Source: Xylocopa sonorina | Taxonomy: Eukaryota; Arthropoda; Insecta; Hymenoptera; Apidae | DNA length: 64,000 bases | Direction of reading: 5' to 3' | NCBI RefSeq assembly: GCF_050948175.1 | Contig: NW_027490091.1 | Coordinates: forward strand, 5,766,001 to 5,830,000 | Shown: positions 1 through 12,912 of the stretch, one piece after another | Layout: every line of letters starts with the position of its first letter | How positions within the stretch are numbered: the stretch's first letter is position 1 | Translations under genes and position numbers: made by a program | Notes under the pieces: model-generated | The model's database searches: none | What the model saw: the letters and a program-made list of their open reading frames with translations, nothing else | What the model was told of the DNA's origin: nothing

Positions 1-984
1 TATAATATATAATATTCATTGCGACGTGTCATGTATACCTCGCATACACTTAAAATGAATTAAATGCCACATATCCTTGCTAGGAAGTAGCGTTTGCAGA
101 TGTCTACGTATCGAAGCAATAGATTTCTAAAGCTTGCTAATTCGCGATATCGCATCTCATATCTATGTTTCATGATAATATATAATACTCATTGCGAAGT
201 GTCACGTATACCTCGCATACACTTCAAACGAATGTAAATGCGACACTTCCTAGTTAGGAAATAGCGTTTGCAGATGCCTACGTATCGTAGCATTAGTTCT
301 CTAATGCTACTCAAAACGCGACAGCGTTTCTCATTTCTATGTTTCATGATAGTATATAATATTCATCGAGTAGTGTCATGTATACCTTGCATACACTTCA
401 AATGAATGTAAATGCGACACTTCCTTCCTAGGAAATAGCGTTTGCAGATGTCTACGTATCGAAGCAATAGAGTTCTAATGCTTCTTAAATCGCCATATCG
501 CATCTCATTTCTATGTTTCATGATAAGATATAATATTCATAGCGAAGTGCCATGTATACCTCGCATACACTTCAATTGAATGTACATGCGACACTTCCTT
601 GCTAGGAAATAGCGTTTGCAGATGTCTGCGTATCGTGGCATTAGAGTTTCTAACGCTTCTCAAAACGCGGTATCGCTTCTCATTTCTATGTTTCAAGATA
701 GTATATAATATTCATCGGGTAGTGTCATGTATACCTCGCATACACTTTAATTGAATGTAAATGCGACACTTCCTTGCTAGGAAATAGCGTTTGCAGATGT
801 CTACGTATCGTGGCATTAGGGATCTAATGTTTCTCAAAACGCGATATCGCTTCTCATTTCTATGTCTCATGATAATATATAATATTCATTGCGAAGTGTC
901 ATGTATACCTCGCATACACTTTAATCGAATGTACATGCGACACTTCCTTGCAAGGAAATAGCGTTTGCAGATGTCTACGTAACG

Positions 985-1578
985 AAGCAATAGGGTTCTA
1001 AAGCTTGCTAATTCGCGATATCGCATCTCATTTCCATGTTCAATAATAATATATAATATTCATTGCGCAGTGTCATGTACACATCGTATTCCTTTCAAAA
1101 GAATGTAAATGCGACACTACCGTGCTTGGAAATAGCGTTTGCAGATGTCTACGTATCGTGGCATTAGTGTTCTAATGTTTCTCAAAACGCGATATCGCTT
1201 CTCATTTCTATGTCTCATGATAATATATAATATTCTTTGCGAAGTGTCATGTATACCTCGCATACACTTTAATTGAATGTACATGCGACACTTCCTTGCA
1301 ACGAAATAGCGTTTGCAGATGTCTACGTATCGAAGCAATAGATTTCTAATGCTTCTTAAATCGCCATATTACATCACATTTCTATGTTTCATGATAAGAT
1401 ATAATATTCATTGCGAAGTGTCATGTAAACCTCGTACTCCTTTCAAAAGAATGTAAATGCAACACTTCCTTGCTAGGAAATAGCGTTTGCAGATGTCTAC
1501 GTATCGAAGCAATAGACATCTAAAGCTTCTTAAATCGCGATATCGCATCTCATTTCTATGTTTCATGATAAGATATAA
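985..1578. repeat. About 3.4-monomer segment duplicated at 5,976-6,570 (left copy)
   Basis: This stretch matches a second copy 4,991-4,992 bp downstream. Shared rare markers are TTTCCATGTTCAAT (a shortened landmark), ACACTACCGTGCTTGG and GTAAACCTCGTACTCC in the same order. The one-base change in offset is explained by an extra A in an A-run of the downstream copy near 6,090. Outside the interval the two sites carry different monomer types. Confidence 0.85.
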
Positions 1579-3820
1579 TATTCATTTTGCCGTGTTATGA
1601 ATACCTCGTATTCACTTCAAAAGAATGTAAATGCGACACTTCCTTGCAAGGAAATAGCGTTTGCAGTGTCTGCGTATCGTGGCATTAGAGTTCTAATGCT
1701 TCTCAGAACGCGATATCGCATCTCATTTCTATGTTTCATGATAAGATATAATATTCATTGTTGAGTGTTATGTATACCTCGTATTCACCTTAAAAGAATG
1801 TAAATGCGACCCTTCCTTGCTAGGAAATAGCGTTTGCGGATGTCTACGTATCGAAGCAATAGTTTTCTAATGTTTCTTAAATCGTCATATCGAATCTCAT
1901 ATCTACGTTTCTTGATAAGATATAATATTCATTGCGAAGTGTCATGTATACCTCGTATTCCTTTCAAAAGAATGTAAGTGCTACACTTCCTTGCTAGGAA
2001 GTAGCGTTTGCAGATGTCTACGTATCGAAGCAATAGGGTTCTAATGCTTCTTAAATAGTCATATCGCATCTCATTTCTAAGTTTCATGATAAGATATAAT
2101 ATTCACTATGTAGTGTTATGTTTATCTCATCTATACTTCAAATGAATGTAAATGCGACACTTCCTTGCTAGGAAATAGCGTTTGCAGATATATACGTATC
2201 GAACCAATAGATTTCTAATGCTTCTTAGATCGCCATATCGCATTTCATTTCTATGTTTCATGATATGATATAATATTCATTGTGCAGTGTTATGTATATC
2301 TCGTCTATACTTCAAATGAATGTAAATGCGACACTTCTTTGCTAGGAAATAGGGTTTGCAGATGTCTACGTATCGAAGCAAGAGTTCTAATTCTTCTTAA
2401 ATCGTCATATCACATCCCATTTCTACGTTTCCTGATAAGATATAATATTCATTGCGAAGTGCCATGTATACCTCGTATTCCTTTCAAAAGAATGTAAATG
2501 CGACACTTCCTGGCTAGGAAGAAGAGTCTGCAGGTTTCTACGTATCGAAGCAATAGAGTTCTAATGCTTCTTAAATCGCCATATCGCATCTCATTTCTAT
2601 GTTTCATGATATGATATAATATTCATTGAGCATTGTTATGTATATCTCGTCTATACTTCAAATGGATGTAAATGCGACACTTCCTTGCCAGGAAATAGCG
2701 TTTGCAGATGTCTTACGTATCGTGGCATTAGAGTTCTAATGCTTCTCAAAACACGATATCGCTACTCATTACCTTGTTTCATGATAATATATGATATTCA
2801 TTGTGGAGTGTTCTGTATACCTCGTATTCTTTTCAATAGATTGTAAATGCGACACTTCCTTGCTAGGAAATAGCGTTTTGAGATGTCTACGTATCGAAGT
2901 TATAGACATCAAGTGCTTCATATATCGCCATATCGCATCTCATTTCTATGTTTCATGATCAGATATAATATTCACAGTGCTGTGTTATGTATACCTCGTA
3001 TTCACTTCAAAAGAATGTAAATGCGACACTTCCTTGCTAGGAAATAGCGTTTGCAGATGTCTACGTATCAAAGCAATAGAGTTCTAATGCTTCTTAAATC
3101 GCCATATTACATCAAATTTCTATGTTTCATGATAAGATATAATATTCATTGTGGAGTGTTATGTATACCTCGCATTCACTTCAAAAGAATGTAAATGCGA
3201 CACTTCCTTGCTAGGAAGTAGCGTTTGCAGATGTCTAGGTATCAAACCAATAGATTTCTAGTGCTTCTTAAATCGCCATATCGCATCTCATTTCTATGTT
3301 TTATGATAAGATATAATATTCATTTTGCAGTGTTATGTATACCTCGAATACACTTAAAATGATTGTAAATGCGACACTTCCTTGCTAGGAAATAGCGATT
3401 GCAGATGTCTATGTATCGAAGCAATAGTTTTCTAATGCTTCCTAAATCGTCATATCGCATCTCATTTCTATGTTTCATGATAAGATATAATATTCATTGC
3501 GAAGTGTCATGTATACCTCGTATTCCTTTCAAAATAATGTATATGCGACACTTTCTTGCTAGGAAGTAGCGTTTGCAGATGTCTACGTATCGTTGCATTA
3601 GTGATCTAATGCTTCTCAAAACGCGATATCGATTCTCCTTTCTATGTTTCATGATAGTATATAATATTCATTGCGTAGTGTCATGTATACCTCGCATACA
3701 CTTGAAATGAATGTAAATGCGACACTTCCTTGCTAGGAAATAGCGTTTGCAGATATCTGCGTATCGTGGCATTAGAGTTCTAATGCTTCTCAAAACGCGA
3801 TATCGCATCTCATTTCTATG

Positions 3821-3940
3821 TTTCATGATATGATATAATATTCATTGTGCAGTGCTATGTATACCTCTTATTCACTTCAAAAGAATGTAAATGCTACAAT
3901 TTCTTGCTAGTAAATCGTCATATCGCATCTCATATCTACG
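3821..3940. repeat. Truncated 120-bp monomer with a 54-bp internal deletion
   Basis: The landmark spacing falls from 174 to 120 bp. The sequence passes from TTCTTGCTAG directly to TAAATCGTCATATCG, so the block holding TAGCGTTTGCAGATG, TACGTATCGAAGC and TTCTAATGC is missing. This is the largest internal deletion of a monomer I found. Confidence 0.9.
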
Positions 3941-5975
3941 TTTCATGATAAGATATAGTATTCATTGGGGAAGTGTCATGTATACCTCGTATTCCTTTCA
4001 AAAGAATGTAGATGCGACACTTCCTTGAGAGGAAGTAGCGTTTGCAGATGTCTACGTATCGAAGCAATAGGAATCTAATGCTTCTTAAATCGCCATATTG
4101 CATCTCATTTCTATGTTTCATGATAAGATATAATACTCATTGTGCAGTGTTATGTATACCTCGTATTCACCTCAAAAGAATATAAATGCGACACTTCCTT
4201 GCTAGGAAATAGCGTTTGCAGATATCTACGTATCGAAGCAATAGTGTCCTAAAGCTTCTTAAATCGCGATATCGCATCTCATTTCTATGTTTCATGATAA
4301 GATATAATATTCATTGTGCAGTGTTACGAATACCTCGTATTCACTTCAAAAGAATGTAAATGCGACACTTCCTTGCTTGGAAATAGCGTTTGCAGATGTC
4401 TACGTATTGAAGCAATAGTTTTCTAATGCTTCTGAAATCGTCAGATCGCATCTCATATCTACGTTTCATGATAAGATATATTATTCATTGCGAAGTGTCA
4501 TGTATACCTCGTATTCCTTTCAATAGAATGTAAATGCGACACTTCCTTGCGTGCAAGTAGCGTTTGCAGATGTCTACGTATCAAAGCAATAGGGATCTAA
4601 TGCTTCTTAAATCGCCATATAGTTTCTCATTTCTATGTTTCATGATAATATATAATATTCACTGCGAAGTGTCATGTATACCTCGCATACACTTCAAATG
4701 AACGTAAATGCGACACTTCCTTGCTTGGAAATAGAGTTTGCAGATGTCTACGTATCGAAGCAATAGATTTCTAAAGCTTGCTAATTCGCGATATCGAATC
4801 TCATATCTGCGTTTCATGATAATATATAATATTCATTGCGAAGTTTCATGTGTACCTCGCACACAATTCAAACGAATGTGAATGCGACAGTTCCTTGCTA
4901 GGAAATAGCGTTTGCAGATGCTTACGTATCGAAGTAATAGACATCTAATGCTTCATAAATCGCGATATCGCATCTCATTGCTAGGTTTCATTATAAGATA
5001 TAATATTCATTGCGAATTGTCACGTATACCTCGTATTCCTTTCAAAAGATTGTAAATGAAACACTTCCTTCCTAGGAAGTAGCGTTTGCAGATGTCTACG
5101 CATCGAAGCAATAGTGTTCTAATGCTTCTTAAATCGCGATATCGCACCTCATTTCTATGTTTCACGATAAGATATAATATTCATTGTGTAGTGTTACGTT
5201 TATCTCATCTATACTTCAAATGAATGTAAATGCGACACTTCCTTGCTAGGAAGTAGCGTTTGCAGATGTCTACGTATCGTGGCATTAGTGTTCTAATGCT
5301 TCTCAAAACGCGATATCGCATCTCATTTCTATGTTTCATGATAATATATAATATTCAATGTGGAGTGTTATGTATACCTCGTATTCATTTCAATAGAATG
5401 TAAATGCGACGCTTCCTTGGTAGGTAGTAGCGTTTGCAGATGTCTACATATCGAAGCAATACAGTTCTAATGCTTCTTAAATCGTCATATCGCATCTCAT
5501 ATCTAGGTTTCATGATATGATATAATATTCATTGCGATGTGACATGTATACCTCGTATTCCTTTCAAAAGAATGTAACTGCGACACTTCCTTCCTGGGAA
5601 ATGGCGTTTGCAGATGTCTACGTATCGAAGCAATAGTGTTTTAATGCTTCTTAAATCGTCATATCGCATCTCATTTCTATGTTTCATGATAAGATTTAAT
5701 ATTACTTGCGAAGTGTCATGTATACCTCGTATTCCTTTCGAAAGAATGTAAATGCGACACTTCCTTGCTAGGATATAGCGTTTGCAGATGTCTCCGTATA
5801 GAAGCAATAGAGATATAATGCTTCTCAAAACGCGATATCGCTACTCATTACTATGTTTCATGATAATATATAATATTCACTGTGGAGTGTGATGTATACC
5901 TCGTATTCACTTCAAAGAAATGTAAATGCGACACTTCCTTGCGAGGAAATAGCGTTTGCAGATGTCTACCTATCG

Positions 5976-6570
5976 AAGCAATAGAGTTCTAAAGCTTGCT
6001 AATTCGCGATATCGCATCTCATTTCCATGTTCAATGATAATATATAATATTCATTGCGAAGTGTCATGTACACATCGTATTCCTTTCAAAAAAAATGTAA
6101 ATGCGACACTACCGTGCTTGGAAATAGCGTTTGCAGATGTCTACGTATCGTGGCATTAGGGTTCTAATGTTTCTCAAAACGCGATATCGCTTCTCATTTC
6201 TATGTCTCATGATAATATATAATATTCTTTGCGAAGTGTCATGTATACCTCGCATACACTTTAATTGAATGTACATGCGACACTTCCTTGCAACGAAATA
6301 GCGTTTGCAGATGTCTACGTATCGAAGCAATAGAGTTCTAATGCTTCTTAAATCGCCATATTACATCACATTTCTATGTTTCATGATAAGATATAATATT
6401 CATTGCGAAGTGTCATGTAAACCTCGTACTCCTTTCAATAGAATGTAAATGCAACACTTCGTTGCTAGGAAATAGCGTTTGCAGATGTCTACGTATCGAA
6501 GCAATAGACATCTAAAGCTTCATAAATCGCGATATCGCATCTCATTTCTATGTTTCATGATAAGATATAA
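5976..6570. repeat. About 3.4-monomer segment duplicated from 985-1,578 (right copy)
   Basis: Partner of the segment at 985, with the same private markers in the same order. Most differences are single bases. It is one of the few long-range duplications in the otherwise disordered left block. Confidence 0.85.
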
Positions 6571-6619
6571 TATTCATTGTGGAGTGTTATGTATACCTCG
6601 TATTCGTTACAAGACAATG

Positions 6620-6924
6620 TAAATGCGACACTTCCTTGCTAGGAAGTAGCGTGTGCAGATGTCTACGTATCGAAGCAATAGTGTTCTAATGCTTCTTAAA
6701 TCGCCACATTACATCACATTTCTATGTTTCATGATAAGATATAGTATTCATTGTGCAGTGTTATGTATACCTCGTATTCACTTCAAAAGAATGTAAATGC
6801 GACACTTCCTTGCTAGGAAGTAGCCTTTGCAGATGTCTACGTATCGAAGCAATAGTGTTCTAATGCTTCTTAAATCGCCACATTACATCACATTTCTATG
6901 TTTCATGATAAGATATAATATTCA
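6620..6924. repeat. Local monomer doublet with CCACATTACATCACAT marker
   Basis: The rare tail TAAATCGCCACATTACATC occurs twice, exactly 174 bp apart (6,620-6,750 and 6,794-6,924), with matching sequence just upstream. Other ATTACATC tails occur in the window, but this CCACATT form only here. It fits a one-monomer tandem duplication whose edges have since diverged or been converted. Confidence 0.75.
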
Positions 6925-9900
6925 CTGCGACGTGTCATGTATACCTCGCATACACTTCAAGTGAATGTGAATGCGACAGTTCCTTGCTAGGAAATAACGT
7001 TTGCAGATATCTACGTATCGAAGCAATAGAGTTCTAAAGCTTCTTAAATCACGATATCGCATCTCATTTCTATGTTTCATGATAAGATATAATATTCATT
7101 TTGCAGTGTTATGAATACCTCGTATTCACTTCAAAAGAATGTAAATGCGACACTTCCTTGCTTGGAAATAGCGTTTGCAGATGTCTACGTATCGAGGCAA
7201 TAGTTTTCTAAAGCTTCTTAAATCGTCATATCGCATCACATTTCTATGTTTCATGATAATATATAATACTCATTGTGAAGTGTTATGTATACCTCGTATT
7301 CACTTCAAAAGAATGTAAATGTGACACCTCCTTGCTAGGAGATAGCGTTTGCAGATGTCTACGTATCGATCCAATAGACTTCTAATGCTTCTTAAATCGC
7401 CATATCGCATCTCATTTCTGTGTTTCATGATAAGATATAGTATTAATTGTGCGGTGTTATGTATATCTCGTCAATACTTCAATTGAACGTAAATGCGACA
7501 CTTCCTTGCTAGGAAATAGTGTTTGCAGATGTCTACGATTCGTGGCATTAGAGTTCTAATGCTTCATAAATCGCCATATCGCATCTCATTTCTATGTTTC
7601 ATGATAAGATATAATATTCATTGCGAAGTGTTATGTATACCTCGTATTCACTTCAGAAGAATGTAAATGCGACACTTCCTTGCAAGGAAATAGCGTTTGC
7701 AGTGTCTGCGTATCGTGGCATTAGAGTTCTAATGCTTCTCAGAACGCGATATCGCATCTCATTTCTATGTTTCATGATAAGATATAATATTCAGAGTGCA
7801 GTGTTATGTATACCTCGTATTCACTTCAAAAGAATGTAAATGCGACACTTCCTTGTTAGGAAGTAGCGTTTGCAGATGTCTACGTATCGAAGCAATAGAG
7901 TTCTAATGCTTCTTAAATCGCCATATTACATCATATTTCTATGTTTCATGATAAGATATAATATTCATTGCGAAGTGTCATGAACACCTCGTACTCCTTT
8001 CAAAAGAATGTAAATGCGACACTTCCTTGCTAGGAAGTAGCGTTTGCAGATGTCTACGTATCGAAGCAATAGAGTTCTAATGCTTCTCAAAACGCGATAT
8101 CGCTACTCATTACTTTGTTTCATGATAATATATAATACTCATTGTGGATTGTTATGTATACCTCGTATTCACTTCAATAGAATGTAAATGCGACACTTCC
8201 TTGCTAGGAAATAGCGTTTGCAGATGTCTACGTACCGAAGCAATAGATTTCTAAATCTTTCTAATTCGCGATATCGCACCTCATTTCTATGTTTCATGAT
8301 AAGATATAATATTCATTGTGGAGTGTCATGTATACCTCGTATTCCTTTCAAAAGAATGTAAATGCGACACTTCAATGCTAGGATGTAGCGTTTGCTGATT
8401 TCTACGTATCGAAGCAATAGAGTTCTAATGCTTCTTAAATCGCGATATCGCATCACATTTCTATGTTTCATGATAAGATATAATATTCATTGTTGAGTGT
8501 TATGTATACCTCGTATTCACTTCAAGAGAATGTAAATGCGACACTTCCTTGCAAGGAAGTAGCGTTTGCAGATGTCTACGTATCGAAGCAATAGAGTTCT
8601 AATGCTTCTTAAATCGCCATATCGCACCTTATTTCTATGTTTCATGATAAGATATAATATTCGTTATGCAGTGTTATGTGTATCTCGTCTGTACTTCAAA
8701 TGAATGTAAATGCGACACGTCCTTGCTAGGAAATAGCGTTTGCAGATGCCTACGTCTCGTGGCATTAGAGTTCTAATGCTTCTCAAAACGCGATACCGCT
8801 TCTCATTTACGTGTTTCAAGATGATATATAATATTCATTGCGAAGTGTCATGTAAACCTCGCATACACTTCAATTGAATGTACATGCGACACTTCCTTGC
8901 TAGGAAGTAGCGTTTGCAGATGTCTACGTATCGAAATAATAGAGTTCTTATGCTTCTTAAATCGCCTTATTGCATCTCATTTCTATGTTTCATGATAAGA
9001 TTTAATATTCATTGTGGAGTGTTATGTATACCTCGTATTCACTTCAAGAGAATGTAAACGCGACACTTCCTTGCCAGGAAATAGCGTTTTCAGATGTCTA
9101 CGTATCATAGCATTAGAGATCTAATGCTTCTCAAAACGCGATATCGCTACTCATTACTATGTTTCATGATAATATATAATAGTCATTGTGGTTTGTGATG
9201 TGTACCTTGTATTCACTTCAAAAGAATGTAAATGCGACACTTCCTTGCTAGGAAATAGCGTTTGCAGATGTCTACGTATCGAAGCAATAGAGTTCCAAAG
9301 CTTCTTGAATCGTCATATCGCATCTCATTCATATGTTTCATGATAAGATATAATATTCATTGCGAAGTGTCATGTATACCTCGTAATCCTTTCAAACGAA
9401 TGTAAATGCGACACTGCCATGCTTGGAAATAGCGTTTGCAGATGTCTACGTATCGAGGGAATAGTTTTCTAATGCTTCTTAAATCGTCATATCGCATCAC
9501 ATTTCTATGTTCCATGATAATATATAATACTCATTGTAAGGTGATACGTGTACCTCGTATTCACTTCAAAAGAATGTAAATGTGACACTTCCTTGCTAGG
9601 AAATAGCGTTTGCAGATGTCTACTTATCGAACCAATAGATTTCTAATGCTTCTTAAATCGCCATATCGCATCACATTTCTCTGTTTCATGATAAGATATA
9701 ATATTCATTGTGCAGTGTTACGTATATCTCGTCTATACTACAAATGAATGTAAATGCGACACTTCCTTGCTGGGAAATAGCGTTTGCAGATATCTACGTA
9801 TCGAACCAATAGATTTCTAGCGCTTCTTAAATCGCCATATCGCATCTAATTTCTATGTTCCTTGATAAGATATAATATTCGTTGCGAAGTGTCGTGTATA

Positions 9901-10044
9901 CCTCGCATACACTTCAAATGAATGTAAATGCGACACTTCCTTCCTAGGAAATAGCGTTTGCAGATGTCTACGTATCGAAGCAATAGACATCTAATGCTTC
10001 ATAAATCGCCATATCGCATCTCATTTCTATGTTTCATGATAAGA

Positions 10045-10324
10045 TATAATATTCATTGTGCAGTGTTATGTATACCTCGCATTCACCTCAAAAGAATGTC
10101 AATGCGACACTTCCTTGCTAGGAAATAGCGTTTGCAGATGTCTACATATCGAAGCAGTAGTATTCTAATTCTTCTTAAACCGCGATATCGCATCTCATTC
10201 CTATGTTTCATGATATGATATAATATTCATTGTGCAGTGTTATGTATACCTCGCATTCACCTCAAAAGAATGTCAATGCGACACTTCCTTGCTAGGAAAT
10301 AGCGTTTGCAGATGTCTACGTATC
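10045..10324. repeat. Local monomer doublet with GTCAATGCGAC marker
   Basis: Two adjacent monomers share an unusual combination, GCATTCACCTC followed by AAGAATGTCAATGCG, at 174-bp spacing (near 10,078 and 10,252). Flanking monomers lack it. A one-monomer tandem duplication is the simplest reading. Confidence 0.75.
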
Positions 10325-12912
10325 GAGGCAAGAGAGTTCTAAACTTGTTAATTCGCTATATCGCACCTCATTTCTATGTTTCATGATAATGTATAATAGT
10401 CATTGCGAAGTGTCATGTATACATCTCATACACTTCAAATGAATGTGAATGCGACAGTTCCTTGCTAGGAAATAGCGTTTGCAGATATCTACGTATCGAA
10501 GCAATGGAATTCTAATGCTTCTTAAATCGTCATATCGCATCTCACTTCAATGTTTCATGATAAGATATAATATTCATTGCGAAGTGTCATGTAAACCTCG
10601 TATTCCTTTCAAAACAATGTAAATGCAAAACTTCCTTGCTAGGAAGTATCGTTTGCAAATGCCTACGTAACGAAGCAACAGTGTTCTAATGCTTCTCAAA
10701 ACGCGATATCGCTACTCATTTCTATGTTTCATGATAAGATATAATATTCATTGTGCAGTGTTATGTATACCTCGCATACACTACAAATGAATGTGAATGA
10801 GACAGTTCCTTGCTAGGAAATAGTGTTTGCAGATATCCACGTATCGAAGCAATAGAGTTCTAAAGCTTCTATAATCGCGATATCGCATCTCATTTCTATG
10901 TTTCATGATAATATATAATATTCATTACGAAGTGTCATGTGTACCTCGCATACACTTCAAATGAATGTGAATGCGACAGTTCCTTGCTAGGAAATAGTGT
11001 TTGCAGATATCTACGTATCGAAGCAATAGAGTTCTAAAGCTTCTTAAATCGCGATATCACATCTCATTTCTATGTTTCATGATAAGATATAATATTCATT
11101 GTGCAGTGTTAAGAATACCTCGTATTCACTTCAAAAGAATGTAAATGCGACACTTCCTTGCTTGGAAAAAGAGTTTGCAGATGTCTACGTATCGAAGCAA
11201 TAGTTTTCTAATGCTTCTTATGGCGCCATATCGCATCTAATTTCTATGTTTCATGATATTAATAATATTCATTGCGAAGTGTCATGTATACCTCGCATAC
11301 ACTTCAAATGAATGTGAATGCGACAGTTCCTTGCTAGGAAATAGTGTTTGCAGATATCTACGTACCGAAGCAATAGACTTCTAAAGATTCTTAAATCGCG
11401 ATATCGCATCTCATTTCTATGTTTCATGATAAGATATAATATTCATTGTGGAGTGTTATGTATACCTCGTATTCCTTTCAAAAGAATGTGAATGCGACAC
11501 TTCCTTGCTAGGAAGTAGCGTTTGCAGATGTCTACGAATCGAAGCAATAGTGTTCTCATGCTTCTTAAATCGTCATACCGCATCTCATTTCTATGTTTCA
11601 TGATAAGATATAATATTCATTGCGATGTGTCATGTATACCTCGTATTCACTTCAAAAGAATGTAAATGAGACACTTCCTTGCTAGGAAATAGAGCTTGCA
11701 GATGTCTACGTATCGAAGCAATAGAGTTCTAAAGCTTGCTAGTTCGCGATATCGCATCTCATTTCTATGTTTCATGATAAGATATAATATTCATTGTGCA
11801 GTGTTATGTATATCTCGTCAATACTTCAAATGAATGTAAATGCGACACTTCCTTGCTACGAAATAGCGTTTGCAGATGTCTAAGTATCGTACCATTAGTG
11901 TTCTAATGCTTCTCAAAACGCGATATCGCTACTCATTACCATGTGTCATTATAATATATAATATTCATTGCGAAGTGTTATGTGTACCTCGCACTCACTT
12001 CAAATGAATGTACATGCGACACTTCCTTGCTAGGAAATAGCGTTTGCAGATGTGAACGTATCGTAGCAATTGAGTTCTAATGCTTCTTAAAACGGGATAT
12101 CGCATCACATTTCTGATTTTCATGATAAGATATAATACCCATTGCGAAGTGTCATGTATACGTCGTATTCTCTTCAAATGAATGTAAATGCGACACTTCC
12201 TTGCTATTAAATAGCGTTTGCAGACGTCTACGTATCGTAACAATAGTGTTCGAATGCTTTTCAAAACGCGATATCGCATCTCATTTCTGTGTTTCATGAT
12301 AAGGTATAATATTCATAGCGAAGTGTCATGTATACCTCGTATTTACTTCTAAAGAATGTAAATGTGAAAGTTCCTTGCTAGAAAATAGCGTTTTTAAATT
12401 TCTACATATCGAAGAAATAGTGTTCTAATGCTTCTTAAATCGCGATATCGCTTAACAATTCTATGTTTCATGATAAGATATCATATTCATTGTGCAGTGT
12501 TATGAATACCTCGTATTCACTTCAAAAGAATATAAATGCGACACTTTCTTGATAGGAAATAGCGTTTGCAAATGCCTACGTATCGAAGTAATAGTTTTCT
12601 AATGTTTCCTAAATAGTCATATCGCCTCCTATATCTACGTTTCTTGATAAGATATAATATTCATTGCGAAGTGTCATGTATACCTCGTGTTCCTTTCAAA
12701 TGAACGTAAGTACGACACTTCCTTGCTAGGAAGTAGCGTTTGCATATGTCCACGTATCGAAGCAATAGGGATGTAATGCTTCTTAAATTGCCATATCGCT
12801 TCTCATCTCTATGTTTCATGATAATATATAATATTCACTACGAAGTGTCATGTATACGTCGCATACACTTCAAATGCATGTAAAGGCGACACTTCCTTGC
12901 ATGGAAATAGCA

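Larger units (their letters stand above)
1..12912. repeat. Left block of diverged, mostly unordered monomers
   Basis: About 74 monomers of mixed type follow one another with no long higher-order period. Neighbours differ at many positions and in small indels. Arm types A (GCGAAGTGTCATG with CATACACTTCAAATG), B (GTGCAGTGTTATG with GTATTCACTTCAAAAG), C (GCGAAGTGTCATG with GTATTCCTTTCAAAAG) and D (TATATCTCGTCTATACTTC) are interleaved irregularly. Only short local duplications stand out; they are listed separately. No gene or other element is visible. The lack of homogenisation suggests an older part of the array, which is inference. Confidence 0.85.

Noticed and set aside
770..790. TTCCTTGCTAGGAA as a strong hairpin
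   Set aside because: It is a 5-bp stem (TTCCT/AGGAA) with a 4-base loop, too short to stand out in this composition. Kept only as a conserved monomer motif.
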